From contig OY727096.1 in the NCBI GenBank assembly GCA_963402885.1, positions 8,565,501 to 8,629,500 of the forward strand: a DNA stretch of 64,000 nucleotides, in the 5' to 3' direction. Origin of the DNA: Antedon bifida. Taxonomy: Eukaryota > Echinodermata > Crinoidea > Comatulida > Antedonidae. Below, in pieces: positions 46,502 to 57,700 of this stretch. The notes below the pieces were generated by a model. The model did no database searches, was not told where the DNA came from, and worked only from the letters and a program-made list of their open reading frames with translations. The position numbers were made by a program, and so were the translations under genes. Each line of letters opens with the position of its first letter. The stretch's first letter is position 1.

Positions 46502-47708
46502 AAATACAATATAATTCGTTTTTTGGTGTTCACCGTTAATCTATTTGCAATAAACCAGTTAGAAAGACATGCCATTTCATAGTTTAAAATATCGAATGCT
46601 CTTGTAATATCATTGTGTTGCAGGAACACATTAGTGTCATCTGCATACATAATAACGTTTGTGTTTCTACAGGCAAATGGCATATCATTTATAAAAATCA
46701 GGAATAGTAAGGGTCCAAGAATGGACCCCTGTGGAACACCGTACTTAATGTATTTGGTTTCTGATTTTTTACCTTCTACGTTTACAAATTGTTTTCTAGT
46801 TGATAAGTAACTCTTAAACCAATCTAAAACGACACCTCTAATACCGTAATGTCTCATCTTCTGTAATAAAATGTGATGATCCATTGTATCGAACGCTTTT
46901 GATAAATCTAAAAATATTCCTATCATAAAGCATTTTTGTTCGATTGCAGAGGTAATTTTTTCAAATGCATCTAATAATGCGTGAATAGTAGAATGTTGTT
47001 GTCGGAAACCATATTGTGATTTATTAAGTACATTGTTCTTGTTTAGGAATGAAATAGTTTGATTGCTAACAACCCGTTCATAAACCTTCGAAAGACATGG
47101 CAGTATAGATATGGGACGGTAATTGGTAATTTCTGATTTATCTCCGTTCTTGAAGATAGTGTATTGTTTTTGCAATTTTAAGTTCGTCCGGAAAACAACC
47201 GGTAGCGAGTGATATGTTGATCAAATGAGTAATCGGTCGTTTAAGATAATTTGAGTACGGTTTTAGATATAGTGCTCCAATGTCATCGTGCCCAGGTATT
47301 TTATTAGTTTCCAAATTTTATTTCATCCTCAGTAACAGGTCTTAGAAACATAGAATTAACATAGTTTCCTGTTAAATACGAGGATGATTCTGTTATTTGT
47401 GGTTCTTGTGAAATTCGTTTTGCCAATGTTTCTCCAATGCTTGTAAAATAAGTATTAAACGCATTTGCTTTTTCTGAGGGGGTGTTGAATTGCTTACAGT
47501 CATGATTTATTGTTGGTGGTAGTTGTCGTGTTTTTGTCCTTCCCATTATAGTGTTAATCGTTTTCCATGTCTTTTTGGTATTACTTTTTTTATTTTCAAA
47601 TTGAGTAAAGTAGTATTCTTCTTTTCGTTTCTTAATAAGTGCTGTAAGTTTGTTTCTGTATTTAGTATATTTCAGTTTGTTTGAAGGAGTGGGATTTTTT
47701 CTGTACAT
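46502..47708 (-). pseudogene. LINE linker and reverse transcriptase, 5' part
   Basis: The linker (47304-47708, KKTWKTINTIMG) shifts frame near 47320 and again near 47170. The RT then reads NYRPISILPCLSKVYERVV, FLDLSKAFDTMDHHILL, YGVPQGSILGPLLFLIFIND and catalytic YADDT, ending in RLTVNTKK where the Penelope-like element is inserted. Not functional. Confidence 0.88.
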
Positions 47709-48110
47709 GAACTATACAACCTGCCCTTAGTTGTTATTGACTTTGCTATTGCCTCGGTGATCCATGGAGATCGATCTTTATTTGCTTTTGCCTTAATTTT
47801 TTTCAAAGGAAAGTTTTTATCAATTAAATGTTTGAAGTTGTGAGCAAATGTTGAATATGCAATGTTTGCATCTTCTGTGCTTAGGACAGGTTGCCAGTTT
47901 CATTTGCCAAGTCTTCCTTAAAGGATTCGACTTGCTGGTGGAAATAAGTGCGTAAAATAAATGACTGTTTTGTATTTTTTTTACGATTCTCAGATTTTGT
48001 GATTGCAAATATAGGATAATGATCTGATATATCTGTGTAAATAATTCCAGTATTGATATTTACGTTTAATAAAATTTCAAATTGCGAAAATTGTTCAAAT
48101 TGCGCATAAC

Positions 48111-48750
48111 AAACAATTGATTAATAAGCATTCATACTATTACTAATGATTACAATGAACATTTGGATAATAAATAGGAACAAATTGTAGGCCCAATAAT
48201 GATGATGCACGTACGTGGGCGCGTATGTTCGTTTGTGCGTCAAAATTCAATAAACCTGTCCGATATGCGAGGACATTCATTAGGTGTAATAAGATTGTTT
48301 GGTTGAATCATTTGAGGTATAAAATAATGTTGACTCCATGGTTGAATCACGCGTAGATTTCTTCAATATGATGCATTTGATTAGGCGACAATATCTGAAA
48401 CCAATTCATAGCTGCGCCTCCCTGCGCCTTTGGCAGCTATTTCGATATCTACAACTGCTACATGTTTTCGCTGACCGGGGAATTCCCCTTATTATTAAAC
48501 GCAAATCATGGACAAAAACGATATGTACGATCATTTTTTCTATGGCCAAATGGTGGAACGCAGACCTACGTCTTCGATTTACTAAAATGTGGTACTTGCA
48601 CGTGTTTTTGTAACACGCGGGTACTTCTATTCATATCGGCAATGAGATCATTTTTTATGAGTATTTTTCTTATTTCTTCTTTTTTTTTAAAGCGTGGATA
48701 GTAATTTAATCATAAGAATATTAAGCACTTTTTGCGTTCCATACTTTATT
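48111..48750. other. Non-coding DNA right of the split LINE
   Basis: No gene recognised. Ends with TTGCGTTCCATACTTTA, the inverted copy of the flank beside the left minisatellite. Confidence 0.5.
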
Positions 48751-48882
48751 GTGGCCGAGTTGACCGATTAGTTTTTGGCCGAGTTGACGTGAGGCCGAGT
48801 TGACGTGAGGCCGAGTTGACTTGAGGCCGAGTTGACTTGAGGCCGAGTTGACTTTGGCCGAGACGGTTTGGGGCCGACTTGA
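48751..48882 (-). repeat. 16-bp minisatellite, copy 2 (inverted)
   Basis: About 7 units of GAGGCCGAGTTGACTT, the reverse complement of the 42058-42258 array, bounded by the same GCGTTCCATACTTTA flank in inverted orientation. Confidence 0.92.
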
Positions 48883-48892
48883 CCTGCACCCC

Positions 48893-49687
48893 CTAGATGT
48901 CATGTACCATATCTCGGCAGGTTACAGTGGAATTCGTTATTTAAGTGTATTTTTTAATTTTAAAAGCATCACAAAATATTTTTTGGTAGAGTTTTTAGTA
49001 TTTATAGGCCTATCCTAAGTAGTAAATACAGACAGTGTATTGTAGTGTGAATTATCAAATACATATTTTATAATTAACAAACAATAATAAAAAATGTGTT
49101 TTTTATTTATGTACCAAACCTCGGCATGTGTTTGCCAATCCTCGGCATACGCTGCCCAAGCAAGCCCTGAAATTACGCGCGAGTGATTGCGCAATCGATC
49201 GTCGATGAAATAGCAGGCCTAGCTACAGATGTGAAATAAATGAGTCAAAAAACAGCAATATTAACTTTATTTTACCAACAATTATATTTTGAATAAAATT
49301 TAATAAACAGCATTGCAAACAATTTCATTTATTTAGCTATTTCCGTTAGGTGCTGAAGTCTGGCACATATCATTAATTATCAACCAAACATCTTAACACC
49401 CCTCATAAACCCTATATTTTTTCATTGGTTTGAAAATGGAATATTCTGGAATGTTGCTACAATACAGTAGCAGCCTATTTCAATCACAGACGTGTCCCTT
49501 GTGTGTTTCATACCCTGGAATTTTAAATGGAACAGTGTCACATGTTAGCTGATTGGTCTATTTTGCTGAAAGTATATTATAGGTTAAGATATACAACAAA
49601 TATAAATTATTTAATTAATTATAACTAATATAAATACAACCTGCAGAGGTTTGGCACATTGCCGAGGTCTGGTACATCTACCCTAGC
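48893..49687. mobile_element. Possible DNA transposon with degenerate inverted ends
   Basis: The left CTAGATGTCATGTACCATA-TCTCGGCA and the right end, whose complement reads CTAGGGTAGATGTACCAGAC-CTCGGCA, are similar. An internal copy ATGTACCAAACCTCGGCATG lies at 49110. No coding region. Weakly supported. Confidence 0.35.
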
Positions 49688-50091
49688 CTAAGTAAGTAAG
49701 GTCAAATTTGCTTTTGCAAAAGGTCGCCGATTTGTTTTCACCAAATTAGAAATTCTGTAGCAAATTAAAAAAAAAAAATGAAAATTGCCATATAGTTCGG
49801 TAAATAAATACATGTTTAATGTGTAGGTAGGTTGTTGTCTAATTTGTCGTGCTAATTTGTATTTTTGAACCATTTTAAAATTTTTTAATTGAAAAGAATA
49901 ATAATGATTTAGTTAATTATAACTTTAATTCCGCTGAATATAGAAATTCAAATAATACAATTTTAATAATTTGTTTAAATCTCAATCGGTATTATTTTAA
50001 AAAGTATTAGTATTACTACAGGGTATGAATATTTTTGTCCTAATAATATAAAATAGCAATAACCCGTGCTCCGCACGGTATCCTTCTGCCT

Positions 50092-50157
50092 CATGTTGGT
50101 GTTTATATATACTGCATCGGCAAGTATAATGTACAGTATAACCGGAAGTGCATTGTG
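50092..50157 (+). repeat. 66-bp copy of the 172-bp repeat start
   Basis: CATGTTGGTGTTTATATATA ... GGAAGTGCATTGTG, matching the start of the tandem units at 51023 and 51195. It abuts the truncated end of the LINE RT fragment. Confidence 0.88.
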
Positions 50158-51022
50158 TCATCTGCATACGATAGGTTGTTAAATTTAATATTATTTAACT
50201 CACACCCTTCTTTGCTGTTGCTAAGCTTAATGATAAGATCATTTATATACATATTATACAGATGGGGAGACATCACTCCTCCCTGTCTAACACCATTTGA
50301 TACATGAAAGGGCTTCGAAAAGGATTTGCCCCATTTAACAATGAAACACTGAATATTATACCAATTGGACATGGCGTATCATTAATAATTAATTTCTTAA
50401 AAACTGACCAATGGTTCACCCTATCAAAGGCTTTAGAAGCATCGAGGTAGCATACATAGACAGGGCTACCATTACGATAGTAGTAATCAACTATTTGTTT
50501 AAAAACAAAAATACAAGTTTCTGTACCATGGTTAGATTTAAAGGCAAATTGTCTATCATCAGAAGTTATAGTATCACCAGATAATTCGATAAGAACATGT
50601 TCTAAAACCTTAGATATTACACAGGCTAGGGCAATCGGTCTATAATTATCCTTGCTTGTAATGTCGCCTGACTTAGATTTTACGATAGGTACAAGAATGA
50701 CATCAGTCATACCTCTTGGGACCGTACCGTATTTTAAACAAAGGTTAAAACAAATACTAAGTAGAACTGAGAGTTTTCCACTAGCATAGCGCAAGTGCTC
50801 ACTGGACAGGCCATCACATCCAGCAGACTTCCTCAGAGCTAACTTAGTTATATAATCATTAATACCACGAGGGGAGACAAACAACTCATCACTATGCATA
50901 GATGATCTATCTAGTTCATCTAAAACAAATTGCTTGTTACAATCAACACAGTTAAATAATGTTTCGTAATGTTTAGCCCAAAGCTTACAGATATCATTTT
51001 CGCCTTTTACGCAATAAATATT
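50158..51022 (-). pseudogene. CR1-like LINE reverse transcriptase fragment
   Basis: The minus strand, 51022 to 50158, encodes an RT from finger to palm: KSAGCDGLSSEHLRYASGK, DNYRPIALACVISKVLEHVL, CYLDASKAFDRVNH, NGVRQGGVMSPHLYNMYIND, stopping right after SYADDT. One frameshift lies near 50340. It lacks both ends of the element. Different lineage from the other two LINEs. Bracketed by copies of the 172-bp repeat. Confidence 0.88.
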
Positions 51023-51363
51023 CATGTTGGTGGTTATATATACTGCATCGGCAATTATAATGTACAGTACTGTATAACCGGAAGTGCATTGTGCATTCTA
51101 ATCCGATGTAATTATGTATTTAAAACAAGATAACATACCAAGATGTAAAATAAATAAAAAAAACAAAAATTTAATTAGAGGAATAATATATATTCATGTT
51201 GGTGGTTATATATACTGCATCGGCAATTATAATGTACAGTATAACCGGAAGTGCATTGCGCATTCTAATCTGATGTAATTATGTATTTAAAACAGGATAA
51301 CATACCAAGATGTAAAATAAATAAAAAAAAACAAAAATTTAATTAGAGGAATAATATATATTC
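51023..51363 (+). repeat. 172-bp tandem repeat, two units
   Basis: Units start at 51023 and 51195 with CATGTTGGTGGTTATATATA and end in AATTTAATTAGAGGAATAAT. Very similar to each other, differing by a few substitutions and short indels. Confidence 0.92.
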
Positions 51364-51760
51364 CTTGACCAAATAAAAAATATCCACACAGAAAATAAAT
51401 AAAATTAACCTTCATTTTCATATTGGTATTTTTGTCTGAAAACATGGATGATCAGGCCCAGATAATCGGGCCTCATATGTAAAGCTTGTTTTACAACTTT
51501 GTTCAACGGCCAAAATCGTAAAAAAAGTTTTATAACCTTTGCAACTGTTTTAAAACAAATACAATTCTCTTTTTTTCTTACAATAGATCGGTTTATAAAA
51601 CATAGTTTCACACTAATGTTTATATTACACTTAAACCATCAGTATTCCTTAAAAGTGATATTAGGATTAATTACGTTATTGTTACTGTATGTTACTAAAG
51701 TGTGCATCAACGTCTGTCTCTAATCTCATTTTATATGTATTTGTAGATTTTGTTATCACA
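51364..51760. other. 5' flank / 5' intron of the prion-like gene
   Basis: No coding exon. A TTGTAG acceptor-like site at about 51741-51746, 14 bp before the ATG, suggests that the first coding exon starts with a few bases of 5' UTR after an upstream non-coding exon I cannot locate. Confidence 0.4.
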
Positions 51761-54700
51761 ATGGATTATGAATCAGAGATACAGAAACTAATGCAGGAGG
51801 CTGCACAGTATGCATCAAATAGGAATGAAGCACTGCAATATTCCTACCAAGATTCATACCAGGCTGATTCTTATGGAACCTCTTATCAAGGATACAGCCA
51901 GTCCAGCTATGATGGGTATCAGGATGCATATAGTCAAGTAAAACCATCTATTTCTATATTTATCATGCCTTGCCATTAATATTTTTACTGAATATCACTG
52001 GGCCTTTTTCCCAACATCATGAGCTACAATACAATTAGCCTGTAGTTAAACGTCCAGGGTTCTTCTTCCTGCAGTGGTTGCCCGAATGAGTAGCAAAACA
52101 TCTAGGTCTGTAGGGCATTGCTATTAATTCCTGGTTCAACGAATTGTAACAATTGAACTTCAGATCTAGTCTATGACAAAAAATAAATGCAAAATCATCA
52201 ATATTCCATGCTTAATGGCCCTAATGAATGCTCGATGGTCAATTTTAAGTCAATCGGTCCGGTAGATACTAATCTTTCCAAACCTTGGTTGTTCAGAAAG
52301 AACATCATGTAGGGTTGTTTTGAGGTTATAAACTTTAGAACATAGCCCATTTGAAAGTTATTATTGATATTGTGATCGCCTACAGTACTGTACAATACCA
52401 CCATTCTTGACATGCTGCCAAGAATCCTGTTCTATATACAGTATACATACAGTACTAACAGGATAATTGTTTTGATAATTATTGTTGCTGTTTTTGTAGT
52501 TTAAAATTACTTTATTCTATTTAATAGCGGTCTTATTCATCTTATGGACAAAGAGACCAAGGCTCAAACCGGTGGAATTTTGGTGGTCAAGAAAGTTCTT
52601 GGGGAAGGCAGGGTAGTAGAGGCAAAGGAGCTCCTCGTGGAAGAGGAAATCAAGGCAGAGGTGGAATTCGAGGCAGAGGCGGAAATCGAGGCAGAGGTGC
52701 TGGAAGTTACACCAGTGTTGTAGGCCAAGGTCATGGGCGATCAATTGGAGACCAAACTTATGGCACTGTGGCAGAAAGTAACCATTACATGGTTGGTGAT
52801 GTTGGAGCTGTAGAGAATGACATTCCACCACCACTTCCTGAAACTGCTGTACCTGAAGCTTCACAACCCCCACCTCCTCCACCAGATGCAGAAGAGCCTC
52901 TTCCACCACCCCTGCCACCATCACCACCTCCAGCACAGCCGCCTTCACTTTTGACCATGGACCCATTTAAAATTAAAAAAGTTGGTCAAAAAGTTAAAAA
53001 CCTACAGACAGGAAAGAAACCTAACACTAATACGTATGGAGGACAACAGCAACAAACCAAACAGGAAAATAAAATTCAACAGCATAATACTCCACCTGTA
53101 CCCAAAAGTTACCCGCAAGCTCCAACATCACAGCAGAATTACCAACAACCTCCACCAATACAAAAGGCTGACCAACAACCTCCACAGCAGAGTTACCAAC
53201 AACCTCCACAGCAGAGTTACCAACAACCTCCACAGCAGAGTTACCAACAACCTCCACAGCAGAATTACCAACAACCTCCACAGCAGAATTACCAACAACC
53301 TCTACAGCAGAGTTACCAACAACCTGCAACATCACAACAGAGTTACCAAAAACCTCCACCATCACAACAAAGTTACCAACAACCTCCACCAACAACACAA
53401 AAGGTTGTTCAACAACCTCCACAGCAGCATTACCAACAACCTCTAATATCTCAACAGAGTTACCAACAAGCTCCAACATCACAGCAGAGTTATCAACAAC
53501 CTCCAACGACACAAAAGGTTGTTCAACAACCTCCACAACAGAGTTACCAACAAACTACAACATCAAATCAGAGTTACCAAGAAGCTCCGACATCACAACA
53601 GAGTTACCAACAACCTCCAACATCACAACAGAGTTACCAACAAACTCCAACATCACAACATAGTTACCAACAAGCTCCAACATCACAACAGAGTTACCAA
53701 CAACCTCTACCAACAGAAAAGGGTGATCAACAACCTCCAACATCACAACAGAGTTATCAACAACCTCCACCAGCACAAAAGGTTGTTCAACAACCTCCAC
53801 AATTGAGTTACCAACAAGCTCCAACATCACAAGAGAGTTACCAACAAACTCCAACATCACAACAGAGTTACCAACAACCTCCACCAACACAAAAGGTTGT
53901 TCAACAATCTCCACAACAGAGTTACCAACAAACTCCAACATCACAGCAGAGTTACCAACAACCTCCACCAACACAAAAGGTTGTTCAACAACCTCCACAA
54001 CAGAGTTACCAACAAACTCCAACATCACAACAGAGTTACCAACAAACTCCAACATCACAGCAGAGTTACCAACAATCTCTACCAACAGAAAAGGTTGTTC
54101 AACAACCTCCACAACAGAGTTACCAACAAACTCCAACACAACAACACAGTTATCAGCAACCTCAAGTATCACAACAGAGGTACCAAACACCTCCATCACA
54201 CGAACAACCTACGCCATCACAACAATTTAACCAACAATCCCCAATATCACAACAGAGTAACAAACAAACTCCAAAACCACAACAGAGTTATCAGCAACCT
54301 CAAGTACCACAACAGAGTTATCAGCAAACTCAAGTACCACAACAGAGGTACCAAACACCTCCATCATCACAGAAACCACCTACGCCATCACAACAATTTA
54401 ACCAGCAACCTCAAGTATCACAACCGAGGTACCAAACACCTCCATCATCGCAGAAACCATCAACGCCATCACAACAATTTAACCAACAACCTCAATTATC
54501 ACAACAGAGTAAAAATCAAACTCCAACACCACAGCAGAGTTACCAACAACCTCAAGTATCACAACATAGTTATCAGCAAACTCAAGTACCACAACAGAGG
54601 TACCAAACACCTCCATCATCAAACAAACAACCTACGCCATCACAAAAATTTAAACAGCAGCCTCAAGTATCACAACAGAGGTACCAAACACCTCCATATT

Positions 54701-57700
54701 TGAACAAACAACCTACGCCATCACAGAAATTTAATCAACCTCAAGTATCACAACAGAGTAAAAAACAAACTCCAACACCACAGCAGAGTTACCAGCAACC
54801 TCAAGTATCACAACAGAGGTACCAAACACCTCCATCACACAAACAACCTACACCATCAAAACAATTTATCCAACAACCTCAAGTATCACAACAGAGGTAC
54901 CAAACACCTCCATCACACAAACAACCTACACCACCAAAACAATTTAACCAACAACCTCAAATATCACAACAGAGGTACCAAACACCTCCTCCATCAAACA
55001 AACAACCTACACCATCACAACAAATTAACCAACAACCTACAATATCACAAAATAAACAATCCTTGCATCAGCAGTCAATTATGGCACAGCAACCAAATAC
55101 AAAGCCTCAGATAACTGATAGAACTCAACAACACAGTGAAACAAAAATACAATCACAGAAATTAAATGAAAAGTCAAATGACAAACAACAGCCTACTCCG
55201 GCATTTATTGGACCTCAAGTTCCTGAAAAATTGATTGGACCAAAGCTCCCCCAAGCAAAGCAGACAGGATCAGAACAGTCTGTTGGACAACAAACCACTT
55301 CAAAACAGGAAGCTGTTAAAGAACCAACAACCAAACAGAACCCTGAAGAGAAACCTGAACAAGTTTATTTCTACCAACCTTCATCATCATTACCACAACA
55401 ACCATTACAGACAGTGCCACAACTTCGAAACGAGAATTTGCAACAGAAATTTGATGGAAATGCTTCTCATCAAAGACCTGATTGTAAAGATCCAAATGCA
55501 AATAAACAGCAATCTCCAGCATCTGTTTTGCAACAACCAAAGTCTTCATGGCAAACAGGTAATCATTCAAACAGATATTACAATATCTTATTAAAGTACT
55601 CATTTCAGGCTGATGCATTATCACAGCAGGGGAAGTCTAACGCAAGAGCACAAGCTCAACATATTTATAATTTTGCAGATCCTCAAACCTTAGACAACAT
55701 TTTAAAGAAACCTCCACCTCCTCCACCACCACATCAGATAATGGAGCAACCAAATCCTGTGAAAACGGGGGACCTTGATCAATCAACATCTGAAGAAGTC
55801 ACAGAAGATGATGTAAAAGTTTTTTTCTGTACGGTAGGTTCAATATCAATATTCGTTACCACTGCTACTTCTTTACAGCTATGAAAGAAGCAGTAACAAT
55901 ATTTAGAATGTGGTACCTACTAGCACCCCTGTAATAACCTCTAGCTACCTCAGAAGGGAAATACTCATCTTGTTTTTGTTCATGGATGGGCCAATCCAGG
56001 CTTAGTTATTTACCCAAAAAAAAGGGTTGGAATTGCCTATGAAACTTTACTTGGGTATATTTAAACCTGAAATGTGTTTTCTTTTCATTATCCCAGTATT
56101 TCTTCCGTTTCCCCATCTTTACATCTGAGAAAAAAAATTAATGTTTTTATCCTTTGTATTCAAGGATTGCGGCCATTGTCAAAATGCATATTTAAACCCG
56201 ATGGAGCATGAAATGTCATCAAGACATATAAAGGTAAGAATTCTTTATATTGTGCCTTGGTTATTGAAATTAGTTTTTAAGTGTATAATTTCTTCTTGTG
56301 TTTCTATCAGTATCTATGAGATTTGCCTTGCAGATCTTCATAAGCTTAAGGCAACTTAAGTTTGGTGCTAGAGCTACACATCAAATATTCCTATGATAAC
56401 CATTTGTAGGATTAATTATATTTTAAGTACTTACTTATTTAAGTAGCAGCAGTGCTGTAACCAACTGGATTAAACTGTATCTAATCGGATTGAACTGCAT
56501 CCAACCGGATTAAACTTCATCTTGCACTTCTATGTCTATTTCTGCATTCAAAAGCGCAATCTTAAAAATAATCATTGACTTTTAAATGTGATATTTATTG
56601 TTTACAACAGATATCCCTTGTGATGGGTTCCTTTTTAATCTTTTCTTTGTGCCATTTTGATCGAGACTTTTCTCTAAAATAAATGGTAAAAATTATTTTC
56701 ATAACAATAGTCATCATGTTATATAGAATGTCAACTTATTTGACGTTGTGCATATGACTTTTGTTAATGACATTAGTGGAGAGTTAGATTTTATGACTTT
56801 TTATGTTTGATCATAAATTACTACTAGAAACAATTTTCAATGAATACTTAAACAAGTATGCTCCAAGTCAAAGAGAAACTTTTTAGAATAGTTAACATGT
56901 TAGGTGCGCTTCAACATGAAAAATGCTCATCAGGTCATTTTGAGAATTTTCAAAATTGTTGACATTGTTCACGTTGCGAGCAAGTTTTTGCAGGCAAAGC
57001 ATGAAGCAAATATATAGGAAAACCGTTTTAAAGGTACTTGATTTTTGTTCTTTATACCTTTTGTGATAAATTCCATTAAATTTTATAAACTTTAAAGTTC
57101 TTTTCTCTGGCAACAAGCCATTTTCATACGGCATCCGTTTCTGCCAACATAAACATTATTAATTGTTTGTTTGCGGATATCTCCTTGCGATTGTCCTGTT
57201 TTATCTTTATCATCTTTTTTCCCCCCTGTATTCTTTCTTCATTTTTGTGTCTTGTTTATCTCATAGTCTAAACCCTGTAATCGAAAATTTCATAACTTTG
57301 TCAACATATGGACTTTGTGCACTCCTAATAGTAGTAATGGCATAATTGTCTTTTGTGCGCATTTTCTAACTTTGTGCGCATGGTGTTTACTGTGCTGATA
57401 GCTAAACAAAAGTGACAAACTCAAAATCTAGTTGCTGCTTGTTTTATACAACCGTCGTACAGTATGAAAGGCTACCAAGCAATAAATAATCTTGTACGTC
57501 TACTGTTTACTTTTGTCTATCCATACCTATATTGACAAAATATAGCCTCTTGGTCTATGTTTTTAATGGCTAGGCCAAACCTACCACTACTAGATAAGTG
57601 ATTATCTTATGTGTAATTAACATTCCATTCCCTACAATTTGACATTTTGTAAAAAGAATACATAATATACTTTTAAAACATTAAACCAGGTCCATCCTTG

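Larger units (their letters stand above)
42422..48110 (-). mobile_element. CR1/L2-like LINE split by a Penelope-like element
   Basis: Minus-strand LINE in two parts, 46502-48110 (5' part) and 42422-43393 (3' part). It starts inside the endonuclease end (DISDHYPIF, near 48020) and has a linker, RT and thumb, with 3' end AATAAAGTTATATATATA (42422-42441). The Penelope-like element lies between identical 12-bp sequences, and removing it restores the RT frame. Two or three frameshifts in the linker and around 47170 show decay. Same 3' tail as the LINE at 18.7-21.3 kb. Confidence 0.88.

Noticed and set aside
53027-54703. Open frames on the minus strand and in shifted plus frames across the prion-like exon
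   Set aside because: Shadows of the biased coding repeat; only the 52528-55833 frame links to exons on both sides.
55559-55608. Possible 50-bp intron (GTAATC...TTTCAG) in the prion-like exon
   Set aside because: Removing it shifts the frame to an immediate TGA; reading through stays open to the zinc finger.
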